Below are positions 42,284 to 52,868 of a stretch of 64,000 bases of DNA, one piece after another (the first letter of the stretch is position 1; the number at the start of each line of letters is the position of its first letter). The translations under genes and the position numbers were made by a program. The DNA is from Endotrypanum monterogeii. Taxonomy: Eukaryota > Euglenozoa > Kinetoplastea > Trypanosomatida > Trypanosomatidae. The stretch is taken from positions 492,367 through 556,366 of the forward strand of contig CM007347.1 of assembly GCA_000333855.2 (NCBI GenBank), read 5' to 3'. Below the pieces are notes generated by a model. It saw nothing but the letters and a program-made list of their open reading frames with translations, did not search any database and was not told the origin of the DNA.

Positions 42284-44362
42284 ATGTCTGTCGCTGCCGC
42301 TACCGTGAATGTGGAATTGGCGCTGAAGGAAATTGTGAAGGCGACTATCGCAAAGGCCTTCCCTAACCTCCCGGCTCAGGAGCCTCTCATCACCCTTGGT
42401 AGGGTGAGCGAGTACCAGTGCAACAATGCGATGGGGCTTGTAAAGGTCCTGTCTCAGCAACAGGAGGCAGTGAAGATGAGCCCGCAGATGGTCGGTGAGG
42501 TGCTCAAGAAGAATTTGGCAGATAATGAGATTATCAGCGACTTCGAGCCGACTGCGAAGGGCTTCATCAACGTCAATATTCGGAAGGAGTGGGTCTCAAA
42601 GATGGTGAGGGAGGTCCTGGACAGAGGCATTTGCCCACCCGTCGTGGAGAAGCAGCGTGTCCTCGTTGACTTTTCTTCTCCGAACATCGCAAAGGAGATG
42701 CATGTAGGTCATCTTCGTTCTACCATCATTGGCGAGACGATTAGCCGTCTGCTAGAGTTCTGCCAGCACGATGTGGAGCGCATCAACCACATCGGCGACT
42801 GGGGTACAGCCTTTGGCATGCTCATTCTTTACATCAAGCGTAATTTCCCTGATTTCACTTCCAATCCCCCAGACATTTCCGACCTGACCGCGTTCTATCG
42901 TGCGGCGAAGCAGTGTTTCGATGAGGACCAGGAGTTCAAGGAGCAGGCTCGTATCGAGGTGGTCAAGCTGCAGGCGCTGGAGGAGGAGTCAATTCGAGTG
43001 TGGAAGTATATCTGCGATGTCTCGCGCCGGGAGTTCAACGAGATCTACGAGCGTCTCGGCGTCACTCTACAGGAGCGCGGCGAAAGTTTTTACAATCCGC
43101 TCATCCCAACAGTGCTCAACCTGCTGGAGCAGGCTGGTCAGATCGAAGTGAGCGATGGCGCAAAGCTCATTGTCAGCAAGGAGGAGCGCAAGTTGAACAA
43201 CCTCGACGTGCGAGACATGACGAAGCTGTTGAACCAGCATCTTGTGTTCATCACGCGCGCCGGCTCTACGTACCACCCGAACCTGATCACTGCCATGAAG
43301 AAGGCGGGTGTCATGACTGGGGCTGATGGTGAGGAGTCGGTTACGTTGTCCAAGAAGGAGGTGAAGCCATGGAGCAAATTTGATGCTCGCGTTGACTTGG
43401 ACAAACTCACGGCCCAGCTCGCTCCCCTGTACAAGGGTCACCTCGATCCTCTGTTCCTGGAGGTGTTCGAGGCAGCGGGAATCGTCAAGGGTGACAGCCT
43501 TCTTGTCCCCCGCTTTTCCTTCCCTCTGATGGTTGTAAAGAGTGATGGCGGCTACACCTACGACACCACAGATATCGCGGGCACGTACCACCGCTTCGTC
43601 GTTGAGGGGATGAACCGGGTCATCTACTGCACCGACGTGGGCCAGTACGAACACTTTCGAATGTGTCTACAGACCGCGAAGGACATGGGCTGGATGGAGA
43701 AGGCCACCTGGGACCACGCTGGCTTCGGCCTCGTGACAGGCGCGGATGGAAAGAAGATCAAGACGCGCTCGGGAGAGACCGCCAAACTGAAGGAGCTCAT
43801 GGATGAGGCTGTGGAGCGCTCCCTCACGATTCTGAAGGAGCGTGAGACCGGCGAGCGTAGCCAAGGTCACTCGGAGGAGGAAATGCGAAAGCTATCCAAC
43901 ATTATTGGCATTGGTGCCATTAAATACTTTGATCTCAAACAGAGCCGCGTTGGTGACTACGCCTTCAGCTACGACAAGATGCTGGATATGTCTGGCAACA
44001 CGGCCGTGTTTCTGCTTTACCAGTATGCCCGTATCTGCTCTATTCAGCGCAAGGCTGGTGTGTCGGCTGAGGAGCTGGCGAAGGTCACAGACATTTCTCT
44101 CGAGACACCGACGGAAAAAAACCTGGCCCTGTGCGCCCTTCGCTTTCAGACGGTGGTGCTGAAGACCGTCGAGGACCTCTTCCCGCACCATCTCGCTGAC
44201 TTCGCGTACGAGCTCATGACAAATTTCTCCAACTTCTTCCAAAATTGCCGCGTCCTGGGCGACCCGCTGCAGAACAGTCGTCTCTGCCTTGTCGAGCTCA
44301 CTCGCATCACCCTCAAAAAGACGTTGGATCTACTGAACATTGAGACGTGTGAGCGCATTTAA
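42284..44362 (+). CDS. Arginyl-tRNA synthetase
   Basis: A 692-residue class I aminoacyl-tRNA synthetase charging tRNA-Arg in the cytosol (a mitochondrial share is possible in kinetoplastids, not shown here). The N-terminal additional domain spans about 1-115 and ends in G-F-I-N-V-N-I. The Rossmann catalytic domain has V-D-F-S-S-P-N-I-A-K-E-M-H-V-G-H-L-R-S-T with the HIGH-type motif HVGH, then INHIGDWGTAFGMLI, YDTTDIAGTYHRF, TDVGQYEHFRM and the KMSKS-equivalent K-I-K-T-R-S-G-E-T. The C-terminal DALR anticodon-binding domain shows Y-Q-Y-A-R-I-C-S-I-Q-R-K and F-F-Q-N-C-R-V. All are diagnostic of ArgRS. The ATG follows a pyrimidine-rich leader; high GC3; intact frame and normal length. Confidence 0.97.
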   Translation: MSVAAATVNVELALKEIVKATIAKAFPNLPAQEPLITLGRVSEYQCNNAMGLVKVLSQQQEAVKMSPQMVGEVLKKNLADNEIISDFEPTAKGFINVNIRKEWVSKMVREVLDRGICPPVVEKQRVLVDFSSPNIAKEMHVGHLRSTIIGETISRLLEFCQHDVERINHIGDWGTAFGMLILYIKRNFPDFTSNPPDISDLTAFYRAAKQCFDEDQEFKEQARIEVVKLQALEEESIRVWKYICDVSRREFNEIYERLGVTLQERGESFYNPLIPTVLNLLEQAGQIEVSDGAKLIVSKEERKLNNLDVRDMTKLLNQHLVFITRAGSTYHPNLITAMKKAGVMTGADGEESVTLSKKEVKPWSKFDARVDLDKLTAQLAPLYKGHLDPLFLEVFEAAGIVKGDSLLVPRFSFPLMVVKSDGGYTYDTTDIAGTYHRFVVEGMNRVIYCTDVGQYEHFRMCLQTAKDMGWMEKATWDHAGFGLVTGADGKKIKTRSGETAKLKELMDEAVERSLTILKERETGERSQGHSEEEMRKLSNIIGIGAIKYFDLKQSRVGDYAFSYDKMLDMSGNTAVFLLYQYARICSIQRKAGVSAEELAKVTDISLETPTEKNLALCALRFQTVVLKTVEDLFPHHLADFAYELMTNFSNFFQNCRVLGDPLQNSRLCLVELTRITLKKTLDLLNIETCERI

Positions 44363-45200
44363 TCAGGGCTTCAGCGACTCATCTCTGGTGTTGGCTCTAG
44401 TGCTATGAGCTATCTTGGCGAGTTGTAGAGAGGATACCACAGGGTGGTGCGGCTGGTGCCAGTGTTAGAGGTAGAGCTAAACAATAGGGGGCAATGAAAG
44501 GACCCACAAGAGCTCACGCTGTTACATTTCCCCCCTCTGTCTGCTTCTCTATGGGTCGCCACCTCTCGACTAATACCGGGTCCTTCGCGTTTTATTTCCA
44601 TCAAGTCTTTTCGCGCGGAGTCTCGTCGTCCGCAAGAGCTCACCCGGGTGTATCCTTTGTGTGTTGAGGTGTGTGTGTGTGTGTGTCTGTGTGTCTGTGT
44701 GTGTGTGTGTGTGTGTGTCTGAATATAAGTCTGTGCTCCTAACGTCTTGAGTAAGAGATTCTTTGATGGTGCACTGTTTTTTTCCTTTTTCTTCTTTGCT
44801 AGTATACGCAAATCGGTTCATGTCAGGGAATTATTTGGAAGAGAGGGGAGGGGAGTGCATCTGCTTTTGTTTTCAGTGGCCGATATTCGTACCGTTTGTC
44901 AGCGTTTGTGTGGGTGCGTGCGCATTTATAGGGATGGTACTACGCGTTGCACTCCCGCAGATCTACACGATAAGGCGCCCAGATATGAATAACACCGAAC
45001 CGCTCAACTCAGGTGAAGAGCTCCTTTCTCTTCCTTCCTTTTTTTGTTTTCTTCTCTCCCCTCCCCTTCGCTCCGACGTCTTCACGCACTAGAATATACT
45101 AATGCCTCCCGCGCATCCACTTTTCTCCCCTCTTCTACTACACACACTTTCTGGCAAGTACTCCCTATAAAATTACTTTTGCGGCAGTCGACATACTGTT

Positions 45201-45243
<43 letters not shown>

Positions 45244-45365
45244 CAGGAAGACAAAATATATCAATAATTTGTGAGTTGCTCTTCCTCTTTTTCCCCTCTC
45301 CACCTTCTATATATTCGTCACTGGTGGGATCTCCAACACTCGTTGGCGGCGAAAACACCCAAAAA
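44363..45365. other. Intergenic region
   Basis: No gene seen. Contains a GT-rich stretch (44670-44720), a TA run (45211-45235) and pyrimidine-rich sequence (45275-45310) upstream of the JmjC gene. Confidence 0.55.
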
Positions 45366-47117
45366 ATGCAGACATGGTATCGTCCCCATCCCTACGGCAT
45401 TTACCCACGCGGCAACGCCGTCAAGCGCTCAGACATATTCGAGCGGCTCGGCACCCTTTCCCTCTTTACGACAGCAACGACGGATGATGATAGAGAACAA
45501 ACTGAACAGCCTTACCTGAACCTTATTCAGGTTTTTCTCTCCTTCCTCGAGGTGCCCGAACTGTGCCGTCTCTCACGCAGCTGCACGGGCTGGTATGTGC
45601 TAGTGCATTGCACAGATGCCTTCAAGACTGCGTACACAGCCTTATCTCCAACATACCTCCGATTCCGTGGCAGCTGGAAAGAAACTGCAGTGCGAGGCTA
45701 CATGTCTGTTCATGCCACCACGTCGAACACGACGCCTGCAGTGACCTCCACAAACGGTCCTCCCTCGAAAAGGTCGAGAGTGGAGCTAGGGGGTACGCAG
45801 GCCGTGCCATCGCAGACAGGTGAGGAATCTCTTGAGTTCACCCATCATATACCAGTGTGCGTGCGCCGTCGATTCTTCTGTGATCAGCTTTTCCAGGCAT
45901 GGATGTGCACCATTCTCCCGCCATACTACCATCTTCGCCGTGCTGCGGAGGAGCTGAATGAGGCAGCGGCATCCCATTCCTCCTCCTCGGTGCGTACCGA
46001 GAAGAGTGCTGGGCGGGCCTGCTCCTTGTCCTCTGTGGCCACAGGGCTGGACGAGGCGGTGGGTGCGACCAATGATGCCAGTCCCCGTTACATTTCTCAT
46101 TTTCGCCCCGTCGAACGGTGCAGCCGTATTTCTGTCTCGGAGTTTCACGAACGATTTGAGAAGCCGAACATACCGGTGGTGATCACGGATGTGGCGACGG
46201 AGTGGCCACTCTTCAAGACCCTTCAAGGTCGTTTTGCCAATCTTGCAGACAAGAAAGATTTTCTCTTTCGTGGCGGCTGTCCGGTAACCTCACCGCTGCG
46301 CTGCGAGTACACAAATATGGATCTGGAAGACTACGTGCGCTACGCGACGGAGCAAAATGATGAGCGTCCTATATACATGTTTGATGCCGAGTTTGGGTGT
46401 GTGCTCGATGCGGAACGGCTCTACACGGTGCCCCCATATTTCGCCCGAGATGATTTTTTTTCTACACTCGGCGACCGCCGGCCCAAGTTTCGGTGGCTCA
46501 TCGCAGGTCCGCGGCGTGGTGGCAGCAGCTTCCACGTGGACCCCAACTATACGAGCGCTTGGAACGCGAACATGACCGGGCGCAAGCGGTGGCTGCTCTT
46601 TCCACCTGGGGTGGTGCCCCCTGGGGTGGTGCCGAGTCCCGATATGGCTGAGGTGGCCACCCCTGTATCGCTTACAGAGTGGCTCTTAAACTACTACGAC
46701 GCTAGCCTGCAAGAGTTCAGGCATCGCGGCTACGAGTGTATATGCGAGCCTGGCGATATCATGTTTATACCGTGTGGATGGTGGCACTACGTGATCAACC
46801 TGGAGGATTCGGTCGCCATAACACAGAACTACGTGTCACGGTGTAACTTGCCGAAGGTGATCAAATTCCTGCGCGCCATGAAGCGGTCCATCAGCGGCAT
46901 CGACGAGGATGCCGACACAGCGACGGAGGATTCCACCGCAAAGCGCCAATCTGGATTTGCGAAGGAGTTCGAGGTCGCCATGGAAGCGGCTCATCCAGAT
47001 GTGATGCGGAAGGTTGCGCAGCAGTTCGAGGAAGAGCGTCAGGAGCGTGAAAAACGCCAACTAGGACGTCTGACGCTACTGGATCCCTCCTCAGAGGGTT
47101 TTGCCTTCAGCTTCTAG
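45366..47117 (+). CDS. JmjC-domain oxygenase (JMJD6-like) with F-box-like N-terminus
   Basis: A 583-residue protein. The C-terminal half is a cupin-type JmjC domain of the Fe(II)/2-oxoglutarate dioxygenases: P-V-V-I-T-D-V-A-T-E-W-P, RRGGSSFHVDPNYTSAWN with the metal ligands H390 and D392, the R-K-R-W-L-L-F-P-P strand and the distal histidine H474 in C-G-W-W-H-Y-V-I-N. The nearest animal relatives are JMJD6-type hydroxylases or demethylases. Residues about 45-100 (LNLIQVFLSFLEVPELCRLS, then C-T-G-W-Y-V-L-V) look like an F-box-like helical pair. The middle (about 115-240) is low-complexity Ser/Ala/Glu-rich. The ATG at 45366 follows six A in a T/C-rich leader, and upstream in-frame codons look untranslated. 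A nuclear lysyl- or arginyl-modifying role is inferred from the family; all three iron ligands are present. Confidence 0.92.
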   Translation: MQTWYRPHPYGIYPRGNAVKRSDIFERLGTLSLFTTATTDDDREQTEQPYLNLIQVFLSFLEVPELCRLSRSCTGWYVLVHCTDAFKTAYTALSPTYLRFRGSWKETAVRGYMSVHATTSNTTPAVTSTNGPPSKRSRVELGGTQAVPSQTGEESLEFTHHIPVCVRRRFFCDQLFQAWMCTILPPYYHLRRAAEELNEAAASHSSSSVRTEKSAGRACSLSSVATGLDEAVGATNDASPRYISHFRPVERCSRISVSEFHERFEKPNIPVVITDVATEWPLFKTLQGRFANLADKKDFLFRGGCPVTSPLRCEYTNMDLEDYVRYATEQNDERPIYMFDAEFGCVLDAERLYTVPPYFARDDFFSTLGDRRPKFRWLIAGPRRGGSSFHVDPNYTSAWNANMTGRKRWLLFPPGVVPPGVVPSPDMAEVATPVSLTEWLLNYYDASLQEFRHRGYECICEPGDIMFIPCGWWHYVINLEDSVAITQNYVSRCNLPKVIKFLRAMKRSISGIDEDADTATEDSTAKRQSGFAKEFEVAMEAAHPDVMRKVAQQFEEERQEREKRQLGRLTLLDPSSEGFAFSF

Positions 47118-48308
47118 GCCAGGCCCCTCCTCCCCTTTCAAAAAAAAAAGATCGCGACGAGGGGGTGGCGTATTTATCAGCTGGCAACTTTGCGAGGGTT
47201 CCCTATAAGGGAGCAGTGAAGGTTTGGATGCGTCATTCTTCAATCCCACTGTGCCCTGAAATTGTACATCCCTCTTTCTCTTTTTGTGGACTTTAACTTA
47301 CTGGCGTGTCTCACATAAAATCGCATAATTCATTGTAAGCACTGCTGTTTTTTTTTTTTTTATTTCTCGGTGACCAAAAAAAAAAATAATTCGATGTCCC
47401 TGGCCTCCGTGCGCATGTGCCACGCGTCGATGTGTGTGTGTGTGTGTGTGTGTGTGTGTCATCGAGAATGGCGTGACTGAAGTCCTACGTAAGCTGATGT
47501 CTGAATCGGTTCCGACGACTTGGAACTGAGGCAGAGTCGGTGGCGCAGGTAGCAGTGAAAGGGGAAGGGGAGTGCCAAGAAGCAACGTCGAGGAGGTAGG
47601 AGAAGAGAGAGAGGTGGGGGGGGGCGGAGGCTTCGAGGAGGGAAGTGCGGGGAGTGACAAAGCCACCGAGTGAATTGTAGAGGTCTGGCAAGGGCAGCAT
47701 ATCCAACAACACTTGTGTGCTGCACTCCGTTGAGCCTTTTCTGGGGGAGGAGGGGGCAGTGAAGTTGTGTTGTGTCGGGGGAGGGGGGGGACGTCACAGA
47801 AGTTCGTATCCCTGCACACATCACCTCCCGCTCCCATCCGAATCACCTATGCCAAAGGCGATGTAACGCAGAAAGATATCACCATTACACTTCCCTTTGC
47901 CATACTCGTGCCATGGCCGCTAACCCTCCGACCATGCTGCCGTTTTATTATAGTTCTTTTTCCTTCTGTCCTTTTTTTCCCAACCTCCCCGCCGCTCCTC
48001 CATCCTTTCCTCGGAACACCACACGGTTTTGAACCTTGTCAAAAAAAAAAAAAAAAGTGCTGCCGAACGAAAGGCATCGCACATCCACATCTTGAGTTCT
48101 GTAATCGAAGGGGTATATGTATATATATATATATACATATATATATACATATACATGTTTGTATAGGTATATTTCGCTGACGTATTTCGGATGACCTCAA
48201 GGTCACTTGGTACACACACATATACATATATATACAGACACATACATACACAAAGTTTATCCATCGAACACATTTATCGTTTGCCTTCAGGGTGCACCAC
48301 AGTCCATA
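47118..48308. other. Intergenic region with GT repeat and TA runs
   Basis: No gene seen. T/A homopolymers (47350-47386), a GT run (47431-47460), an A-run (48041-48055) and TA-rich stretches (48120-48150). Open frames on the minus strand are Pro/Ser/His-rich translations of repeats. Confidence 0.55.
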
Positions 48309-49610
48309 ATGGGCCTACTGACAAAATGGTATGATAATCTCGCACAGGAGAAGCGGCTGACGCTGCTCATGACGCTTGGCATGTATGATGAGCGCGTCTA
48401 CGAGGTAGTGGAGCGGCATCACCTTGCACCTGATATAATCCAGACGCTGCCATCTCCTCTTACTGCTCACTTTCTGTCCCGTGGAATGTGTTACGATCCC
48501 ATCAATGAGGAGGTAATTCGAAACTTTGTGCGAATCTGCATGATGCTCTCGCGCTACCACAGCATCGAGGAGGCATCGACACTAGCGGGGCTGATCGGCA
48601 GCTGCGGGTTCCCGGAGCAGTATCGCATGCAAATGTTTAACTTCAGCGAGACATATCGGCACATGATTCTTTCGCAGTCTTACTTCGCTCAGCGAGCCGT
48701 CTTACGTCTTCTGTCGTATATTTTCTGCGACGACTTCCTCTCCGATGCCGTGGCGCAGTTGCAATATAAATCAGACATCTTAAACCATATAAATAAAGTT
48801 TTTGTCACTACACCAGACTTTGTGTCGTGGCGCTTCTCCGTCCGGTGCATGTCCTTGGCTGGTGGCTTCAACGAGGACCGATCAGACGTTGAGTACACAG
48901 AGCTGCTCACGCGTGTTGTATCGGAGACACTTCCTGAGTTTCTTAGCTATTTTCTTGTCACCTTCTTCTACGCCCGCTTCCGGTTTTACCCGCAGCGGGT
49001 GCGTGGTATCACCCCACGGTGGCTCGTACGACAGCGCGCCTGCTTCTCTGCTCTCTACTGCGCCCTTCTCGGTGTTTGCTGTAATTCACTATTGGAGTAC
49101 CGGGTGCATAAGCACCGAGTGCTGTATGCGCTGCGCATGAGCCAGGAGTACCGACGGCGCCGCGGCGCGGAGCGCCGTGATATTCCGTACGACTCCAATC
49201 ATTACTTCGATAACCTGGAGGGGGTGACGCGGCGTGTGTACATGATGCAGCTCTCCGCGTACACCTTCACTGGACTTGGTCTGGTGGTTTCCATGCTCCC
49301 TCTGACCTCTGTGAAGTTTCCGAAGTTTATGGGCGACGTGGCGTGGCGGCATCCCTTTGTGCCGCGCCTCTTCCCATCTCTGCTCGGCATGCACGCTGCA
49401 TCGCGCTGCCTGGTCCCCTTTGTAATGGCGCCGTTCATTGCTGTGAGCCTGGTGAAGCACGGTACTTGGGGGACAACTCTATACGATCGTTATGTCGAGT
49501 TACGCATGCGGATGTGGAAGCGAAAGGTCGACACAGCCTTCGACACATCGACGGTGGTGGATGATGTAGACATCACTGGCGCGGATACTAGTAAGGGACT
49601 GAGGTTTTGA
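48309..49610 (+). CDS. Membrane-associated protein, unrecognised
   Basis: A 433-residue protein without a recognised family. Hydrophobic segments that could span a membrane lie at about 200-222 (L-P-E-F-L-S-Y-F-L-V-T-F-F-Y-A-R-F), 237-255 (A-C-F-S-A-L-Y-C-A-L-L-G-V-C), 315-340 (S-A-Y-T-F-T-G-L-G-L-V-V-S-M-L) and 375-395 (L-V-P-F-V-M-A-P-F-I-A-V-S-L-V). The N-terminal 170 residues are helical and charged. No N-terminal signal peptide. Basic segments flank the membrane parts (Y-R-R-R-R-G-A-E-R-R). The four spans and lack of a signal suggest an organelle inner-membrane or ER protein; this is inference. The upstream in-frame extension encodes repeat-derived His/Tyr/Thr and is not used. Confidence 0.82.
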   Translation: MGLLTKWYDNLAQEKRLTLLMTLGMYDERVYEVVERHHLAPDIIQTLPSPLTAHFLSRGMCYDPINEEVIRNFVRICMMLSRYHSIEEASTLAGLIGSCGFPEQYRMQMFNFSETYRHMILSQSYFAQRAVLRLLSYIFCDDFLSDAVAQLQYKSDILNHINKVFVTTPDFVSWRFSVRCMSLAGGFNEDRSDVEYTELLTRVVSETLPEFLSYFLVTFFYARFRFYPQRVRGITPRWLVRQRACFSALYCALLGVCCNSLLEYRVHKHRVLYALRMSQEYRRRRGAERRDIPYDSNHYFDNLEGVTRRVYMMQLSAYTFTGLGLVVSMLPLTSVKFPKFMGDVAWRHPFVPRLFPSLLGMHAASRCLVPFVMAPFIAVSLVKHGTWGTTLYDRYVELRMRMWKRKVDTAFDTSTVVDDVDITGADTSKGLRF

Positions 49611-49947
49611 GTGGTAACCGGCCCCATTTTCTTTGCATTTCGACCAGGGTTACGATGTGCCGTATGTGAAAGAGGTGCGTGCTTGTGTGTGTGTGTGTGT
49701 GGACTTGTTTTGTCCACTGGCCCGCATCTGCCATTGAACTTGGCCAAGAGGAAGTACTGGGTTTTATGTAGTTGGGGCATGGTGCCGGCAGCTCACTTTT
49801 TTCTGGTCGTTGATGATGTTGGAGGAGGAGGATGTGGAGGTGTGGATGTCCCTCTTGCTTTTAGGTCTCGCAAGTGTCTGTGGTGTCGGTAATCGCTTTT
49901 TTTTTCTCACGATGCTGTTGCGTGGTGTGTGCATTCGTCACGCCCAC

Positions 49948-49949
<2 letters not shown>

Positions 49950-50024
<75 letters not shown>
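49950..50024. repeat. CA microsatellite, 75 bp
   Basis: Long CA repeat with a single T interruption near 49994. Confidence 0.95.
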
Positions 50025-50027
<3 letters not shown>

Positions 50028-51173
50028 GATACACTGCTGCTGCGGAGGCCGTGATTTCACCTTACTTCATCAGTTGTGGTGCTTTACATGACGTCGTGCA
50101 GCCTTCACTAGAAACTTGAAAGTACAGAGAAATAGGGGAGGAGAAAAGCGATGTAGCCACCCGTGGTGATGGGTGCTGTGCTGCCCGTTCCCGCGCCCGC
50201 GAATCCTCCGCGTCTCCCTCTTTCCGGAGGCGCTCCCCTCTCTTCTTTGGCTGTTGCTCCTCATGCGATATGTTTAGCCCCGCTTCGCTGATGGTTGTTA
50301 TCACCGATACACATGGTCACGATAGGCGACTGCGAGTGCCTGTGCTCGTATTTTTTCCACCTGTTTTTTTCTCATGTAGATCAGACGCCTGTAAAGACTG
50401 CCACCTCGTTTTTTTTTTTTCGGGGAGGGGGGTGATCGCTGCTGCTTCTTTGCGCAAGCGTATGCTTATATGAGATTAAAGGTTATGTTATGGTTCACCA
50501 CTGCTGTTGACGTGTGTGTCTGTGTGTGTCTTGTCATGACTTTGGGGAGGTATTACGCCTTCAAGGCGAAAAAAAAGTCGTTGGCCTCTAGCGCGGCGCA
50601 GCGCATGGCCGTTCGAGGTAATGCTTCACACTGTGCTCAAGTTCATGGGAAAGTTTAGTTTTAGGTGCTCACTTCAGTGCTGGAAAGAACAGAAAATATC
50701 ATATGTGTAGAGAAGCAATGTGTGTGTTTATGTGTGGACTATTTTCCACTCCCTATTCCCTCCGTCCCCAATTCCTCTATCCCTTTTCTTTTCCCTTCCC
50801 TTCTCTCCTCCCATGTCTTTTTCAGATCTTTTTTTTTTCGCTCCCCCCCCCTAAAAAAATATATATATTCCAAATTTTTTTCGATGTAGACACCTTTGTG
50901 CCTCCGCCTGCACGTTTCTTGTCTTTGATTTGTGTTGACAATCTACCTTACCTCCTCCTCTCTATAACATCAAAACACACATACACACATACACACACAC
51001 ATATCCACTACACGCATAAGCTTACATAAGCATAGTATTACCTTGTACATTACGGAGGCACATCTGAATGTGCCGCCTTCAGCCGCTTTCACGCCTACTC
51101 CCTCCCCGGATGTGAATTTCACTGTATTTCTCACACCTGTATCTATTTGTCTCTCTCTCTCTCTCGATATAAC

Positions 51174-51193
51174 TATATATATATATAACTATA

Positions 51194-51228
<35 letters not shown>
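51174..51228. repeat. TA-rich microsatellite
   Basis: Three short TA blocks separated by AACTA, then a longer uninterrupted TA run. Confidence 0.9.
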
Positions 51229-51231
<3 letters not shown>

Positions 51232-51566
51232 TGGGTTTCCTTTTTCACTTATAATTTCATTTTCTTGCCTCTCCCCTTTTCGGGCGTTCGGTCTCTCCAC
51301 CTTCACCCCTGGTTAAGCACAAGGAACGGCAGAGTGGAATAGACCAACACTCCTGCAGAGTATCGCTGCTGACACGTGTGCACCATTACGGTAACCACGG
51401 CTGAGGAGAGGGCAAGTAGAAATACACGCACCCACTGGCTTGCACTGCTACATAGTTTAACGCACTCTGTGCCTTTTTGGAAGTTCCCCGGAACGGTTTT
51501 CCTGCGGTTTTTGTCTGACCCACATACCTTTGTGGCCGCTTAAAGTCTCACACTGCTGAGCTACCG

Positions 51567-52868
51567 ATGACTTCTGGATTGCACTTCGATGTACAGGTGA
51601 AAGGATGTGCGGCAGTCGCGTTTAAGATAGAAGAATCGCGCACTCGCTTGGAGGATGCCAAAAGAATACTCCTGGAAACCGATAAGCAGCTGTGTCAGGC
51701 GCACGAGGCGTACAGGGGAATCGCCACTTACTTCGTCGCAGCAGCTTCCCCGAGGGTCCCGGAGAGGAGGGTCACGCGGTCAATACCAAAGGTGGATATA
51801 GTAGGTCGTGATGAGGGCCAGGTGATGAGTGGGTTCGCAAATCTGTTGGGAGACACCCTTGGCGACACGCCTCCTCTCTCAGTTCAATATAGCGTTGACA
51901 CACTACAGAAGAGTTCGTGGGGCTCTCCTACAAGCCACGCGTTCACCCCTGCTCTGACCATACCGCGCCTCGCGCACCTGCAAACAAGCGAGCTGCCAAG
52001 TATGGAAGTGGAGAGAGGCGCCGCCAACTTTGTGGCAACGTGGCGCGAAGAGGACCGTATTCGCACGTTGCAAGAGAATCTCATTCGCAACTGCTTGACG
52101 GCGCGCTTCGCGTTGGAAGTGGAGGAGAAGCGTCGTCGCCACCGGCTGCGTCAGCTGCTACTGACACAGGCAGAGCTCATTCTTCGATTTTCAGTGGAGG
52201 CCGAGTACGACAAGTTTTATGTCTTCTGTACCGATCACGAACCTGTGTGGCGCCAGGCAGCAGTTCAGCTTCATCGGGAGAACGTGGCTCGACTCGACAG
52301 AACGGAAAACGTCTACGCTCGTGTTGTCATGCAGGAGGTGGCGGTCACTGAGAAGCAGCGCATATTCCAGGAGACTGCCGACTGTATTCTGTCTCATTGG
52401 TTAACCGAGCGGGAGCGGTATCGCGTCCGCTTTTTGTGCAAGGACGAGGCGGCTCGCCGCTACCTGCAGGAGCCAAAGGTAAGGTCTGAGCTACTCGTAC
52501 CTCTCGGACGTGCGCACCCTCACACCCACCGTAGGGACAATGCAGCTGCTCGGGAGGGCGGCTGGGCTGGGCCTCAGGTGCCGCCGAGGCTCGGTGGCGG
52601 CTTGACAGGCAGCTGCACTGCCGCTGCCGATGCAGGAATATCGAAAGTTGTTGAGGCGCTTTCTGCGGTAGAGGTGAGCCCGCCCAGAAAACGCCGAGAG
52701 TCGACGCGAAAGTGCTCCACGAACAGTACGCGAGGCACCGCGATGTCGTACTGTAGAAAACCGCTCACTATACCTACGACAGGTCACCATGATAGAGGAA
52801 AGGATTTCCTTCCCTCGCTGTCATCGTCGCACCAATATTCTTTCAACGCGAGCGTGAGTAACCCATAG
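51567..52868 (+). CDS. Coiled-coil protein, unrecognised
   Basis: A 433-residue protein of unknown function. Residues about 20-55 (F-K-I-E-E-S-R-T-R-L-E-D-A-K-R-I-L-L) form a short coiled coil. A Ser/Pro-rich stretch follows (60-150). Residues about 155-300 are a long, charged alpha-helical region (A-T-W-R-E-E-D-R-I-R-T-L-Q-E-N-L, then E-V-E-E-K-R-R-R-H-R-L-R-Q-L-L-L, and E-K-Q-R-I-F-Q-E-T-A). The C-terminal 120 residues are low-complexity and probably disordered (G-R-A-H-P-H-T-H-R-R, then S-P-P-R-K-R-R-E-S, a possible basic nuclear-type signal). No membrane span. Cytoskeletal association is a reasonable guess. Confidence 0.82.
   Translation: MTSGLHFDVQVKGCAAVAFKIEESRTRLEDAKRILLETDKQLCQAHEAYRGIATYFVAAASPRVPERRVTRSIPKVDIVGRDEGQVMSGFANLLGDTLGDTPPLSVQYSVDTLQKSSWGSPTSHAFTPALTIPRLAHLQTSELPSMEVERGAANFVATWREEDRIRTLQENLIRNCLTARFALEVEEKRRRHRLRQLLLTQAELILRFSVEAEYDKFYVFCTDHEPVWRQAAVQLHRENVARLDRTENVYARVVMQEVAVTEKQRIFQETADCILSHWLTERERYRVRFLCKDEAARRYLQEPKVRSELLVPLGRAHPHTHRRDNAAAREGGWAGPQVPPRLGGGLTGSCTAAADAGISKVVEALSAVEVSPPRKRRESTRKCSTNSTRGTAMSYCRKPLTIPTTGHHDRGKDFLPSLSSSHQYSFNASVSNP

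Larger units (their letters stand above)
49611..51566. other. Intergenic region with long CA and TA repeats
   Basis: No gene seen. Contains the longest CA microsatellite of the window (49950-50024), a T-run (50409-50420), pyrimidine-rich sequence (50750-50840) and a TA-rich stretch (51174-51228). The last 100 bp are mixed sequence before the coiled-coil gene. Confidence 0.55.

Noticed and set aside
47298..47846. 182-codon minus-strand frame
   Set aside because: Lies opposite to the coding direction of the cluster and consists of Pro/Ser/His from G-rich and GT repeats.
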